A DNA stretch of 64,000 bases from Lysobacter niastensis (GTDB lineage: Bacteria > Pseudomonadota > Gammaproteobacteria > Xanthomonadales > Xanthomonadaceae), in NCBI RefSeq assembly GCF_015453285.1, contig NZ_JADLZT010000010.1, forward strand, positions 102,208 through 166,207. Direction: 5' to 3'. The translations under genes were made by a program, and so were the position numbers. Each line of letters opens with the position of its first letter. Position 1 is the first letter of the stretch. The notes below the pieces were generated by a model, which saw only the letters and a program-made list of their open reading frames with translations, made no database searches and was not told the DNA's origin. Positions 32,706 to 43,796 of this stretch are shown here, piece after piece.

Positions 32706-33485
32706 TTACGGCTCGTCGAGGTTCGCCTGGCGCTGCAGGATCGACGAGAACTCTTCCGAGAACGCGTCGTAGCGGACGCTCAGGCGCTCGACCTTGGTGG
32801 CGAAGCGGTTGTAGGCCCACACCGCCGGGATCGCGGCGAACAGGCCCATCGCGGTGGCGATCAGCGCCTCGGAGATGCCCGGCGCGACCGTGGCGATGGT
32901 CGCTTCCTTCATGTTCGCCAGGCCCTGGAACGAAATCATGATGCCCCACACCGTGCCGAACAGGCCGACGTACGGGCTGATCGAGCCAACGTTGGCGAGG
33001 AACTCGAGGTTGTGCTCCAGCCCGTCGATCTCGCGCGAGCCGGTCGCGCGCATGGCGCGCTGCGCGCCCTCCAGCTGCATGCGGCTGTCGGCGCCGCGAC
33101 GCTGGCGCAGGCGGCCGAACTCGCGGAAGCCGGCTTCGAAGATCGCCTCCAGGCCGGAGATGTCGCGGTTGCGCTCGGTCGAACCGGCATAGAGCTTGGA
33201 CAGCTCGGCACCGGACCAGAAGCGCTCCTCGAACTGTTCGGCTTCGCGCGCGGCGCGGTCGAGCACGCGCTTCTTGCGGAAGATGATCACCCACGACGCC
33301 ACCGAGCCGAACAGCAGCAGCAGCATCACCAGCTGCACCGGGATGCTGGCGTGCAGGACCAGGTTCAGCAGGTTGAGGCTGTTGTCTCCTGCGGCGGGCG
33401 CGACCGCGGCAGCGGCCGTGGTGGTGGCGTCCTCGGGCAGCGCTTCGACCGTCGTGGCCTGCAGTGCGGTCAGCAGTGACATCAT
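32706..33485 (-). CDS. tolQ: TolQ, ExbB/MotA-type proton channel subunit
   Basis: A 259-residue inner-membrane protein with three membrane helices: one near residues 42–65 and two near the C-terminus in the conserved MotA/ExbB block (SPYVGLFGTVWGIM and IATAMGLFAAIPAVWAYN). The start is ATG 33485, overlapping the ybgC stop by four bases (ATGATG contains the TGA). An ATG follows immediately, and GGAG lies about eight bases before. The N-terminus has an extra Ala/Thr-rich segment compared with E. coli TolQ (230 residues). Confidence 0.95.
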   Translation of the reverse strand: MMSLLTALQATTVEALPEDATTTAAAAVAPAAGDNSLNLLNLVLHASIPVQLVMLLLLFGSVASWVIIFRKKRVLDRAAREAEQFEERFWSGAELSKLYAGSTERNRDISGLEAIFEAGFREFGRLRQRRGADSRMQLEGAQRAMRATGSREIDGLEHNLEFLANVGSISPYVGLFGTVWGIMISFQGLANMKEATIATVAPGISEALIATAMGLFAAIPAVWAYNRFATKVERLSVRYDAFSEEFSSILQRQANLDEP

Positions 33486-33919
33486 GCTTGTTTCTCCGTG
33501 CCCGTTGCCTCGGGCGTTGCTTGTTCTAAAGCTTTCAGTTCGTCGTACAGCGGCTGCGGGATCCCGCGCGGGCGGAAGGTCCCGGCATCGAGCGCGGCCA
33601 CCCGCACGCGGGCGGTGAGCAGCACGTCGTCGCCGCGCAGGATCGACTGGGCGAACACCGCGCTCGCGCGGCGGCACTCGACCAGTTGCGCGGTCACGGC
33701 GAGCGCATCGTCCAGACGCGCCGGCTTGAGGAAATCCAGGGTCATCGCGCGCACCGCGAACACCAGATCGTAATCAAGCCGGAGCAGTTCCTGGCCGTAG
33801 CCCTGTGCACGCATCCATTCGGTGCGTGCGCGCTCCAGGAAGGCCAGGTACTGCGCGTGGTAGACCACGCCGCCTGCGTCGGTATCTTCCCAGTAAATGC
33901 GTACGGGTAGGCTGAACAT
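33482..33919 (-). CDS. ybgC: Acyl-CoA thioesterase YbgC of the Tol-Pal cluster
   Basis: A 145-residue hot-dog-fold thioesterase. The 4-hydroxybenzoyl-CoA-thioesterase signature YWEDTDAGGVVYHAQYL holds the catalytic Asp near residue 13–14. In gammaproteobacteria the gene heads the tol cluster; the enzyme acts on acyl-CoA or acyl-ACP and associates with phospholipid synthesis enzymes. It overlaps tolQ by four bases. A 130-bp spacer separates it from ruvB and may hold a promoter for the tol genes. Confidence 0.93.
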   Translation of the reverse strand: MFSLPVRIYWEDTDAGGVVYHAQYLAFLERARTEWMRAQGYGQELLRLDYDLVFAVRAMTLDFLKPARLDDALAVTAQLVECRRASAVFAQSILRGDDVLLTARVRVAALDAGTFRPRGIPQPLYDELKALEQATPEATGTEKQA

Positions 33920-34049
33920 TCGTTAAGAAATGGAGGGTGTGGGGTCGGGATGACAGGCGTGGCAAAGGCTTGCGCGCTTGCTGCAGGACATGTGCGGGAC
34001 CGGTGCTGCGCAGGCCGCAGCGACGCTGGTCACACTCCTGCGGCGGACG

Positions 34050-35093
34050 TCAGCCGCCCTGCTCGCCGGCCGCGTCGAAGAGTCCGCCGTCGCGCCCGCG
34101 TACGGCAAGGCCCAGATGGCGGTAGGCCTTCGGCGTCGCCATGCGGCCGCGCGCGGTCCGCACCAGGTAGCCCTGCTGGATCAGGTACGGCTCGATCACG
34201 TCTTCGAGCGTGCCGCGCTCTTCGCTGAGCGCCGCGGCCAGCGATTCCACGCCGACCGGGCCGCCGTCGAAGGCCTCGATGATCGTGCCGAGCAGGCGCC
34301 GGTCGAGCTCGTCGAACCCCTGCGGATCGACCTTGAGCATCGCCATCGCCGCATCGGCGGTCTCGCGCGTGATCGCGCCATCGGCGCGCACCTGCGCGTA
34401 GTCGCGCACGCGGCGCAGCAGGCGGTTGGCGATACGCGGCGTGCCGCGCGAGCGGCGCGCGATCTCGGCCGCGCCCTCGGGCTCGCAGGCGATGCCGAGG
34501 ATCTGCGCGGAACGGCGCACGATCCGGGTCAGCTCCTCGGCGCTGTAGAACTCCAGGCGCTGGACGATGCCGAAGCGGTCGCGCAGCGGCGCCGTCAGCA
34601 GGCCGGCCCGGGTGGTGGCGCCGATCAGCGTGAAAGGCGGCAGGTCGAGCTTGATCGAGCGAGCGGCCGGGCCCTCGCCGATCATGATGTCGATCTGGTA
34701 GTCCTCCATCGCCGGATACAACACTTCCTCGACGACCGGCGAAAGGCGATGGATCTCGTCGACGAACAGCACGTCGTGCGGCTGCAGGTTGGTCAGCAGC
34801 GCGGCCAGGTCGCCGGCCTTCTCGATCACCGGACCCGAGGTCTGGCGCAGGTTGACGCCGAGCTCGTTGGCGATGACGTGGCTGAGCGTGGTCTTGCCGA
34901 GGCCCGGCGGCCCGAAGATCAGCACGTGGTCGAGCGCCTCGCCGCGGCCCTTAGCGGCCTCGATGTAGATCTTCATCTGCTCGCGCACGGGCTGCTGGCC
35001 GAGGTACTCGTCCAGCCGCTTGGGACGGATCGAGGCTTCGATGGCCTCGTCCTCGCGGGTCGCGCCGGCGGCGATGATGCGTTGATCGTTCAT
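34050..35093 (-). CDS. ruvB: Holliday-junction branch migration ATPase RuvB
   Basis: A 347-residue AAA+ motor that forms hexameric rings and drives branch migration with RuvA. Walker A is [10 protein letters not shown], Walker B is LFVDEIHRL, sensor I lies near GATTRAG, and the C-terminal winged helix starts around residue 260 ([17 protein letters not shown]). It is separated from ruvA by kup plus a 188-bp repeat-rich spacer, so it may have its own promoter. Confidence 0.96.
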   Translation of the reverse strand: MNDQRIIAAGATREDEAIEASIRPKRLDEYLGQQPVREQMKIYIEAAKGRGEALDHVLIFGPPGLGKTTLSHVIANELGVNLRQTSGPVIEKAGDLAALLTNLQPHDVLFVDEIHRLSPVVEEVLYPAMEDYQIDIMIGEGPAARSIKLDLPPFTLIGATTRAGLLTAPLRDRFGIVQRLEFYSAEELTRIVRRSAQILGIACEPEGAAEIARRSRGTPRIANRLLRRVRDYAQVRADGAITRETADAAMAMLKVDPQGFDELDRRLLGTIIEAFDGGPVGVESLAAALSEERGTLEDVIEPYLIQQGYLVRTARGRMATPKAYRHLGLAVRGRDGGLFDAAGEQGG

Positions 35094-35104
35094 GGGGACA
35101 TTAT

Positions 35105-35276
35105 GTCAGCCCCTCTCCCTGGCCGCTGCGCGGCCTGTCCCTCTCCCGCAAGGGGAGAGGGAGCAATGCGCCCCCTTCAAGGCGGCAATCCCTTCTCCTC
35201 TTGCGGGAGAAGAGCCTGCCCCGTACCTGATACGGGGTGGCGCGAAGCGCCGGATGAGGAGTGGCGCGAAGCGCCC
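35105..35276. repeat. Composite intergenic repeat between kup and ruvB
   Basis: Several hairpins fill the spacer: GGCCGC-TGC-GCGGCC (35121–35135); TCCCTCTCCC with GGGAGAGGGA (35138–35162); CTTCTCC with GGAGAAG (about 35192–35212); and two direct copies of GTGGCGCGAAGCGCC (35237–35251 and 35261–35275), each a small hairpin, spaced 24 bases. The last pair begins six bases past the kup stop on its transcript. The pattern resembles dispersed REP-type clusters. Confidence 0.65.
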
Positions 35277-35281
35277 TGACG

Positions 35282-37213
35282 CTAGATCTCGACCTGCGCG
35301 CCCAGCTCCACCAGGCGGTTGCCCGGGATCCGGAAGAAGCCCGTCGCCGGCGCCGCATTGCGGTGCATGAAGGCGAACAGCTTGTCGCGCCAGATCGGCA
35401 TGCCGCGGTGGCGGCTGGCCACCACCGTCTCGCGGCTGGCGAAGTACGTGGTGTCCATCGGGTCGAAGTAGATGCCGCCGGCATCGCACGAGCGCATCAG
35501 CGCCAGCGGCACGTCGGGCATCTCCATGAAGCCGAACCGCACCAGCACGCGATAGAAGTCCTCGCCGCCGATCGCCTCGATCTTCAACCGCTTCTCGCGT
35601 GGCGCATACGGTACTTTCAATGTTTCCACGGTCAGGAACACGTTGCGCTCGTGCAGCACCTTGTTGTGCTTGAGGTTGTGCAGCAAGGCATGCGGCACCA
35701 CGCCCGTGTCGGCGGTCATGAACACTGCCGTGCCCGGCACGCGCGCCGGCGGGGCCAGCATCAGGCCGGGGAGGAACGTATCGAGCTGGATGCCCTCCTT
35801 GCGGACCTCCTCGTGCAGCAGCTCGCGGCCGCGGCGCCAAGTGCGCAACAGCGTGAACACCACCAGGCCCAGCAGCACCGGGAACCAGGCGCCGTCGAAG
35901 AACTTGGCGCCGTTGGCGATGACGAAGCCGACATCGACGATGAAGAAGACGATGCACAGCGGCAGCACCCACAGGCGCCAGCGCGGCCACAGGGCATTGG
36001 CGACCAGAGCCAGCAGCAGGGTGTCGATCAGCATCGTCGCCGACACCGAGATTCCGTAGGCCGAGGCCAGCGCGGTGGAACTGCGGAACATCAGCACCAC
36101 GGTCAGCACCGAGAGCATCAGCACCCAGTTGATGTACGGCACGTAGATCTGGCCGATCGTCGCGTGCGAGGTGTGCTTGATCTGCATGCGCGGGATGTAG
36201 CCCAGCTGCATGGCCTGGCGCGCGACCGAGTAGGCGCCGGTGATCACCGCCTGCGATGCGATCACTGCCGCCATCGTCGCCAGCACGATCATCGGATACA
36301 AAGCCCAGGACGGCACGGCCTCGAAGAACGGGTTCACGACCGCGTCGGGGTGCCCGAGCACGAACGCGCCCTGCCCCAGGTAGTTCAGCGTCAGGCACGG
36401 CAGCACCACCGTGTACCAGCCGAAGCGGATCGGCCGCGCGCCGAAGTGGCCCATGTCGGCGTACAGCGCCTCGCCGCCGGTCACTGCCAGCACGACCACG
36501 CCCAGGATCAGCACCGAATGCGAGCCGTGCTCGACGAAGAACCGGGCGCCCCACATCGGGTTGAGCGCCTTGAGGACTTCCGGCGCCTCGATGATGTTGT
36601 GGATGCCGATCAGGGCCAACGCGATGAACCAGACCATGGTGATCGGCCCGAACACGCGGCCGACTTTTTCCGTGCCGAAGCGCTGCGCGAGAAACACCGC
36701 GATCAGGATGACCACCGCGATCGGCACGATGAAGCGGTGCAGCCCGGGCGCGGCGACCTCCAGGCCTTCCACCGCGCCGAGCACGGTGATGGCGGGAGTG
36801 ATCACGCTGTCGCCGAAGAACAGGGACGCACCGAAGATGCCGAGGATGCCGACGATGTAGGCCGACCTCGACCCTTTGGCCAGGGTTCGCTGGGCCAGCG
36901 TCATCAACGCCATGATGCCGCCCTCGCCCTCGTTGTCGGCGCGCATGATGATGCTGACGTACTTGAGCGTCACCACGATCATCAGCGCCCAGAACACCAG
37001 CGACAGGATGCCGAGCACCGTGTCGTGGTTGCCGACCAGGCCGAAGTGCGGCGAGAACGCCTCCTTCAACGTGTAAAGCGGGCTGGTGCCAATGTCGCCG
37101 AACACCACGCCGATGGCACCGATCACCAGGCCCGGCAGCCCCTGCCGTCCGTGGCCGTGATGGCCGGCATCGGACGCGCTGGTCGGGGCGGAAGAAGGAA
37201 TGGAAGAGGGCAT
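35282..37213 (-). CDS. kup: Low-affinity potassium transporter Kup
   Basis: A 643-residue KUP/HAK-type K+:H+ symporter. After a short His/Gly-rich tail the signature [19 protein letters not shown] marks the first membrane helix. About 12 helices follow to residue 460, then a cytoplasmic domain ending in [11 protein letters not shown]. coli Kup is 622 residues. It supports constitutive K+ uptake, notably at acid pH. Its place between ruvA and ruvB breaks the usual ruvAB pair. A second open frame over the same region on the same strand is a shadow. Confidence 0.94.
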   Translation of the reverse strand: MPSSIPSSAPTSASDAGHHGHGRQGLPGLVIGAIGVVFGDIGTSPLYTLKEAFSPHFGLVGNHDTVLGILSLVFWALMIVVTLKYVSIIMRADNEGEGGIMALMTLAQRTLAKGSRSAYIVGILGIFGASLFFGDSVITPAITVLGAVEGLEVAAPGLHRFIVPIAVVILIAVFLAQRFGTEKVGRVFGPITMVWFIALALIGIHNIIEAPEVLKALNPMWGARFFVEHGSHSVLILGVVVLAVTGGEALYADMGHFGARPIRFGWYTVVLPCLTLNYLGQGAFVLGHPDAVVNPFFEAVPSWALYPMIVLATMAAVIASQAVITGAYSVARQAMQLGYIPRMQIKHTSHATIGQIYVPYINWVLMLSVLTVVLMFRSSTALASAYGISVSATMLIDTLLLALVANALWPRWRLWVLPLCIVFFIVDVGFVIANGAKFFDGAWFPVLLGLVVFTLLRTWRRGRELLHEEVRKEGIQLDTFLPGLMLAPPARVPGTAVFMTADTGVVPHALLHNLKHNKVLHERNVFLTVETLKVPYAPREKRLKIEAIGGEDFYRVLVRFGFMEMPDVPLALMRSCDAGGIYFDPMDTTYFASRETVVASRHRGMPIWRDKLFAFMHRNAAPATGFFRIPGNRLVELGAQVEI

Positions 37214-37250
37214 GGTTGCGTCTGCTTGGGCGGGCGAAGCCGCCGGGGGC

Positions 37251-37844
37251 TCAGCGAAGCGCGGACTTTAGCGCTTTGCGGATGATGGCGGCGGCGTCAT
37301 CGCCGGCCGCGGCGGCGTCGCGCGCCATGCGCGAGGCTTCGGCGGGTTTGTAGCCCAACTGCTGCAAGGCGCTGACGGCCTCGCTCTGCGGATCGGCCGG
37401 CGCACCGGCACCCGACAGGGACGTCCCACCGGCACCGGCCAGGTCGGCCGCGCGATCGCGCAGCTCGACCACCATGCGTTCGGCGGTCTTCTTGCCAATG
37501 CCGGGAATGCGCGTCAGCGCGGTCACGTCGCCGGTCTGGACCAGCCGCGCGAACTCCTCGACCGGCACGCCCGACAACACCGCCAGTGCGATCTTGGCGC
37601 CGATGCCGGACACCCTTTGCACGTCGCGGAACAGCCTGCGCTCGGCCTCGCGCAGGAAGCCGTACAGCGACACGCTGTCTTCCTTCTGCGCGTAGTGGGT
37701 GAACAACGACACCTCGCGGCCGAGTTCGGGCAGGTCGTAGAAGGTACTCATCGGCGCCTCCAGCTCGTAGCCAACGCCATGCACGTCGACCACCAGCCAC
37801 GGCGGCTGCTTCATCACCAGGGTGCCCTTGAGGCGTCCGATCAC
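37251..37844 (-). CDS. ruvA: Holliday-junction recognition subunit RuvA
   Basis: A 197-residue protein that binds four-way junctions as a tetramer and loads RuvB. It begins IGRLKGTLV with an OB fold, then helix-hairpin-helix motifs ([13 protein letters not shown] and [13 protein letters not shown]), a Gly/Ala linker, and a C-terminal RuvB-binding domain ([16 protein letters not shown]). GTG 37844 is the start; it overlaps the ruvC TGA by four bases (GTGA). Longer frames upstream are antisense artefacts of the ruvC region. Confidence 0.95.
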   Translation of the reverse strand: MIGRLKGTLVMKQPPWLVVDVHGVGYELEAPMSTFYDLPELGREVSLFTHYAQKEDSVSLYGFLREAERRLFRDVQRVSGIGAKIALAVLSGVPVEEFARLVQTGDVTALTRIPGIGKKTAERMVVELRDRAADLAGAGGTSLSGAGAPADPQSEAVSALQQLGYKPAEASRMARDAAAAGDDAAAIIRKALKSALR

Positions 37845-38368
37845 GTATTCCGTCTCCGCAACAATTGGGCCGACACGCCGGTGCGCGCCACGGTGGCGCT
37901 CATGTGGGCGTGAGTCAGGGCGACGGCCAGCGCGTCGGCGGCGTCTGCCTGCAGCTTCTGGTCCGGCAGGTTCAGCAGCAGGCGCACCATGTGCTGCACC
38001 TGTTCCTTCTCGGCCGCGCCACGGCCGACCAGCGACTGCTTGATCACGCGTGGTGCGTACTCGCTGACCGGAAGGCGCCGGCGCACCACGGTCGCCAGCG
38101 CCGCGCCGCGGGCATGGCCGAGCTTGAGCGCCGAACTCGCCGACTTGTCCATGAAAACCGTCTCGATCGCGATCTGCTGCGGGCGCCATTCGTCGAGCAG
38201 CGCCTCGAGGCCTTCGCACAGCAAGCCCAGCCGCGACGGGAAATCCTCCGCGTCGAGCAGCTTCAGCGCCTGCGCATGCACGTAGCTGCAGCGGCCGTCG
38301 GCAGCGACGTCGATGACGCCGATGCCGGTCCGCTGCGAGCCGGGGTCGATTCCCAGGATTCGGATCAC
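37841..38368 (-). CDS. ruvC: Holliday-junction resolvase RuvC
   Basis: A 175-residue RNase H-fold endonuclease that nicks junctions symmetrically. Acidic catalytic residues include Asp8 in [10 protein letters not shown], the Glu of IETVF, and the Asp pair near [15 protein letters not shown]. Length matches E. coli RuvC (173). It follows yebC by 18 bases and overlaps ruvA by four, so yebC–ruvC–ruvA form one unit. Confidence 0.96.
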   Translation of the reverse strand: MIRILGIDPGSQRTGIGVIDVAADGRCSYVHAQALKLLDAEDFPSRLGLLCEGLEALLDEWRPQQIAIETVFMDKSASSALKLGHARGAALATVVRRRLPVSEYAPRVIKQSLVGRGAAEKEQVQHMVRLLLNLPDQKLQADAADALAVALTHAHMSATVARTGVSAQLLRRRNT

Positions 38369-38386
38369 GGGGTCAGCGTACGCCGA

Positions 38387-39115
38387 TCAGGCGTAGGCGT
38401 CCTGTCCCAGGTCGGCATTGGAGTAGACGTTCTGGACATCGTCCATGTCCTCCAGCCAGCGAAGCAGCTTGACCACCTGCTGCGCGGTCTCGCCGGTCAC
38501 GGCGATGTCGTTGTCGGCGCGCATGGTCACCTCGGCCAGGTCGGCCTTGAGACCGGCGCCGTCCATCGCCGCCTTGACCTGCTCGAACGCGTCCGGGGCG
38601 GTGACCACGTCGATCGCGCCGTCGTCGTAAACCACGACGTCGTCGGCGCCCGCGTCGATCGCGACCTCGGTGATCTTCTCTTCGTCCGCGCCCGTGGCGA
38701 AGGACAGCACGCCGAGCTTCTTGAACATGAAGGACACCGAACCGTCGGTGCCGAGGTTGCCGCCGAACTTGCCGAACGCATGGCGCACGTCGGCGACGGT
38801 GCGAACCTTGTTGTCGGTCAGGCAATCGACGATGACCGCGACGCCGCCCGGCGCGTAGCCCTCGTAGCGGATTTCCTCGTACACGACGCCTTCCAGCTCG
38901 CCGGTGGCCTTCTTGATGGCGCGCTCGATCACGTCCTTCGACATGTTGACCGCCAGGCCCTTGTCGATGGCCGCGCGCAGCCGCGGGTTGCCGGCCGGGT
39001 CGCCGCCGCCTGCGCGGGCGGCCACACCGATCTCGCGGATGACTTTGGTGAAGATCTTGCCGCGCTGGGCGTCTACGGCGTTCTTGCGGGCTTCGATCGA
39101 CGGTCCACGACCCAT
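38387..39115 (-). CDS. yebC: YebC/PmpR-family probable transcriptional regulator
   Basis: A 242-residue protein of the TACO1/YebC family, with N-terminal [23 protein letters not shown] and the conserved [19 protein letters not shown] block. Members have been described as DNA-binding regulators and, for related proteins, as factors helping ribosomes pass polyproline; which applies here is open. Its position directly before ruvC is conserved in many proteobacteria. GGAACAG precedes the start. Confidence 0.94.
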   Translation of the reverse strand: MGRGPSIEARKNAVDAQRGKIFTKVIREIGVAARAGGGDPAGNPRLRAAIDKGLAVNMSKDVIERAIKKATGELEGVVYEEIRYEGYAPGGVAVIVDCLTDNKVRTVADVRHAFGKFGGNLGTDGSVSFMFKKLGVLSFATGADEEKITEVAIDAGADDVVVYDDGAIDVVTAPDAFEQVKAAMDGAGLKADLAEVTMRADNDIAVTGETAQQVVKLLRWLEDMDDVQNVYSNADLGQDAYA

Positions 39116-39185
39116 GGTGCTGTTCCGGGCTGTTGCTTTGAAGAGGGGGAGATTTTACTTGATCGGCCCGATTCGCAGGCAGCCG

Positions 39186-39824
39186 TCACAGATTGGCCGG
39201 ACCGGGTCCGTCGAAGCGGCCGTTCTGGAAGAACGACACCGCCAGGCGCGCGACCTCGGCCGAGAACAACAGGCCGGAATGGCTGGTTTCCAGCACGACA
39301 TGGTCGGCCAGACCCCGCAACCGAGTCTCGGCGACGCTGACGGTACCGTCGTTCTCGCCGTGGATCCGGCCGACGAAACGCCCCAGCCCGTAGGGCGAAC
39401 GGCCGGCGATCATGCCGATCTCGGCCGGTCCGGCCCAGGGCTCGCAGCCCCGCCGCAGCAGGTCGGCGCTGCGTCCCAGCGAAGCCGCCGTCCACACACG
39501 CCCGGCCATGCCACCGGCCGCAGCGCTGCCGCATAACGGAGAGCCCAGGCAGACGACGCGTGGCACCGGCAGTTCCGGATGCCGTTGCAGCGCGCTCAGC
39601 ACGACCAGGCCGCCCAGGCTGTGCGCCAGCACGTGTGCGGGTCCGCGCTCCAGGCGTTTCACCAGGCGCGGTATCGCGGAATCGGGGCCACCGACGACCG
39701 TGGCGTAACCGAATATCTCGGGCGCGAACCCGGCGTGGCGCAGGCGCGCGGCCATCGCCTGCATCGACAGGCGGTTCATCCACAGGCCGTGGGTCAGGAT
39801 GACGCGTTGAGTGGTGGTGACCAT
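39186..39824 (-). CDS. Alpha/beta-hydrolase (lipase/PGAP1-like)
   Basis: A 212-residue hydrolase. RVILTHGLWMN forms the oxyanion region, AHSLGGLVV is the nucleophile elbow (GHSxGG-type with Ala before His), and HGENDGTVS plus TSHSGLL are the likely places of the acid and His of the triad. No signal peptide is seen, so it is probably cytoplasmic; the substrate is unknown. ATG 39824 is chosen because the frame upstream runs into a repeat element (39849–39882) whose translation is not credible as protein. Confidence 0.78.
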   Translation of the reverse strand: MVTTTQRVILTHGLWMNRLSMQAMAARLRHAGFAPEIFGYATVVGGPDSAIPRLVKRLERGPAHVLAHSLGGLVVLSALQRHPELPVPRVVCLGSPLCGSAAAGGMAGRVWTAASLGRSADLLRRGCEPWAGPAEIGMIAGRSPYGLGRFVGRIHGENDGTVSVAETRLRGLADHVVLETSHSGLLFSAEVARLAVSFFQNGRFDGPGPANL

Positions 39825-39848
39825 GGTTTGAGCAAGCGCTCTCTTCTG

Positions 39849-39882
39849 CCCTTCGGGCACCTTCTCCCACAAGGGGAGAAGG
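39849..39882. repeat. Intergenic hairpin repeat (CTTCTCCC variant)
   Basis: CCCTTCGGGCA followed by CCTTCTCCC (39860–39868), a five-base loop and GGGAGAAGG (39874–39882): a 9-bp stem. It shares its layout with the copy at 50091–50126. It lies between the GNAT and hydrolase genes on the minus-strand transcript. Confidence 0.65.
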
Positions 39883-39950
39883 AGGGGCAAGGGCAATGCG
39901 TCCAGATCGAGCTTCCGGACAACTTCTTCCACAAGAAAGAGTCGTCCGGT

Positions 39951-40460
39951 TTATGCCTTCCGGCGCAGGATGAACTCGTGGTCGCGGATGTTGCCGACGA
40001 TGAAGTCGTAAGTGCCGGCGAGTTCGAAACCGAGGCGCGCGTACAGGCGCTGGGCACCGTGGTTCTCCGACCACACTCCGATCCACAGCGTGCGCGGCCC
40101 GTCGCGTTCCAGCCATTGCAGCGCCGTATCGAGCAGACGCCCGCCCCAACCGCCGCCCTGGTGGTCGCGCAGCACGTACAGCCGCTTCAGCTCGCCGTCG
40201 CCGGGTGCGACCTCCGCATGCGGCAGCGTGCACGGCCCGGCCAGCGCATGGCCGACGGCGACGCCGTCGGCCTCCAGCAACCACACCGCGCAGGCCTCGT
40301 CGGCCAACACCTGTTTGCACGCCTGCAACGAATAGCTTTCGTCAAGGAACGCCTGCAGGTCCTGCGGCGGATACAGGTGCCCGAAGGTGTCGGTGAAGGT
40401 CCGCGCGGCGATGCGTGACAGTGTCTGCGCATCGCCGGGGCCGGCACGCCGGATGAGCAC
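39951..40460 (-). CDS. GNAT-family N-acetyltransferase
   Basis: A 169-residue acetyltransferase. The fold is recognisable from LIRRAGPGDAQTL at the N-terminus, GELKRLYVLRDHQGGGWGGRLLD (acetyl-CoA pyrophosphate loop, a variant Q/RxxGxG/A) and the C-terminal GAQRLYARLGFELAG. The substrate cannot be inferred; it resembles the small-molecule or protein N-terminal acetyltransferases. It starts three bases after the stop of the small acidic protein gene and probably shares its mRNA with aspS. Confidence 0.87.
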   Translation of the reverse strand: MLIRRAGPGDAQTLSRIAARTFTDTFGHLYPPQDLQAFLDESYSLQACKQVLADEACAVWLLEADGVAVGHALAGPCTLPHAEVAPGDGELKRLYVLRDHQGGGWGGRLLDTALQWLERDGPRTLWIGVWSENHGAQRLYARLGFELAGTYDFIVGNIRDHEFILRRKA

Positions 40461-40463
40461 GGA

Positions 40464-40736
40464 TTACGCCTCTTCTTCCTCGGCGTCCTCGTCCTCTTCC
40501 TCTTCTTCGTCGTCGCCTTCTTCGCCTTCCTCGTCCTCGTAATCTTCGACGCCGAAGTCCTCGCCGTCCCAGCGGCCCTCGCCGTCCACCACGAAGGTCA
40601 GCGCCATCGCGCTCGGCGAAGTGCCGACGCGCACGAGCCAACCGCCGAACACGCGGGCGCGCTCGGTCACCAGGCCGGCGTCAGAACCCTCATTGCCCAA
40701 CCTTTCCCATTCCAGCGAAAACGCATACTCGGTCAT
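40464..40736 (-). CDS. Small acidic-tailed hypothetical protein
   Basis: A 90-residue protein. About 55 residues resemble a small globular domain (YAFSLEWERLG, then FGGWLVRVG and MALTFVVDGEGRW). The last 30 residues are almost only Asp, Glu, Gly and Ala, giving a strongly acidic disordered tail encoded by GAG/GAA runs. AGGAG lies about nine bases before ATG 40736. It lies 14 bases after aspS and three before the GNAT gene, so it is an operon member and very likely real. Function is not recognised; acidic tails often bind basic proteins, metals or act as solubility tags. Confidence 0.68.
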   Translation of the reverse strand: MTEYAFSLEWERLGNEGSDAGLVTERARVFGGWLVRVGTSPSAMALTFVVDGEGRWDGEDFGVEDYEDEEGEEGDDEEEEEDEDAEEEEA

Positions 40737-40750
40737 TCGAAACGGCTCCT

Positions 40751-42529
<1,779 letters not shown>

Positions 42530-42678
42530 GGGGGCTCCGGGGTCGAACGGTCCGGCCACGGGCCGGAGAACACGTCATTTTAACGGCATGGGCGGATTAC
42601 TTGCCCGGGGGAGATCACCCTTGGGGAGCCGCCGGGCGTGGCCGGTATCGCCACGCAGCCCTGATCCGGAACGGAATC

Positions 42679-43593
42679 ATGAACCGACTCCTCCACGCAC
42701 TGGCACTGACCGCCTGCCTCGGCGCCCTCGCCACGCCCGCCCTGTCTCAACAGCGCGCCTACGCGCCGGAAAACCTGCGCACGCTCTCCCAGAACGACCA
42801 GGTCCGCGTGATCAGCCTGGAATACGAGGAACAGTCCGGCGGCCGCCGCATCCCGGACGACCAGCTGCGGTTCTATCTCGACCAGGTCAACCGCTCCAAC
42901 TGGGGCTTCAGCCAGATCAAGGCCGACATCGCCCAGTCGCTGGGCGGTTCGCCGATGCCGCCCCAGGGCGGCACGGTCCGCTGCGAGAGCGTCAACAACA
43001 AGGCGCAGACCTGCCGGGTGCCGTGGTCCGGGCCGTCGCGGCTGGTCCGCAAACTGTCCGGCGCGCCGTGCGACGAGGGCCGCACCTGGCAATCCCAGCG
43101 CGGCCAGGTCTACGTCGGCAACGGCTGCCGCGCCGAGTTCGGCCCGGCCTACGACCCTGGCCCCACGCCGCTGCCCACGCCGCTGCCCGGCCCGGTCGGC
43201 GGCTCCGTCCGCTGCGAAAGCGTCAACAACCAGGCGCAGATCTGCCGCGTGCCCTGGTCCGGACCCTCGCGGCTGTCGCGCCAGTTGTCCGGCACGGCCT
43301 GCGTCGAAGGCCGCACCTGGCAGTCGCAGCGTGGCCAAGTCTATGTCGGGGGCGGCTGCCGCGCCGAATTCGTTGCCGCCAGCGGCAACGGCGGGCCGGG
43401 TAACGGCTACTCGACCACCTGCTCCAGCAACGACAACCGCCGCGTCACCTGCCCCTGGCCGCCCAGCTATGGCACGCCGCGTTTGCTTGAGCAGCTCTCT
43501 CGCTCGCCCTGCATCCAGGGCCAGACCTGGGGCATCCAGTCGGCGACGGCGATCTGGGTCAGCCAGGGCTGCCGCGGCCGTTTCGGCAACTGA
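42679..43593 (+). CDS. Exported protein with three DUF3011 cysteine modules
   Basis: A 304-residue protein with a signal peptide ending near ALSQ (about 24). An N-terminal helical part (about 25–95) is followed by three related modules of about 55 residues (starting near 100, 177 and 247), each with four cysteines in the order RCES…CRVPW…C.EGRTWQ…GCRAEF. Modules 1 and 2 are nearly identical and lie 231 bases apart in DNA, showing recent duplication; module 3 is divergent. A Pro/Thr/Leu linker separates 1 from 2. This is the DUF3011 pattern. The module is probably disulphide-bonded and extracytoplasmic; function unknown. GGAACGGA precedes the ATG. Confidence 0.82.
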   Translation: MNRLLHALALTACLGALATPALSQQRAYAPENLRTLSQNDQVRVISLEYEEQSGGRRIPDDQLRFYLDQVNRSNWGFSQIKADIAQSLGGSPMPPQGGTVRCESVNNKAQTCRVPWSGPSRLVRKLSGAPCDEGRTWQSQRGQVYVGNGCRAEFGPAYDPGPTPLPTPLPGPVGGSVRCESVNNQAQICRVPWSGPSRLSRQLSGTACVEGRTWQSQRGQVYVGGGCRAEFVAASGNGGPGNGYSTTCSSNDNRRVTCPWPPSYGTPRLLEQLSRSPCIQGQTWGIQSATAIWVSQGCRGRFGN

Positions 43594-43796
43594 TGCACAC
43601 GCACCGCGCACGGTGACATCGCCACGGCGCAAGGCCAGTCCCATGGACGACACACCACCCCTTCAGGGCCGCTCAAGTTCCCCTCGCCTGCGCCGTTGAT
43701 GAGGCGAAGTCCGGGGATCGGCAACGGCGACCGGCTCCGTCGCCGGCGATCGCGCGTGCAGCCGGCTGCGTCGCGCCCCATGAGGAGGTCACCGTC

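Noticed and set aside
35106..36554. Large minus-strand frame overlapping kup in another frame
   Set aside because: Shadow of kup; Arg/Ala/Gly-rich with no domain, whereas the kup frame is an intact family match.
39825..39932. 36-residue N-terminal extension of the hydrolase
   Set aside because: It would be encoded by the hairpin repeat and has no family similarity; ATG 39824 starts the conserved fold.
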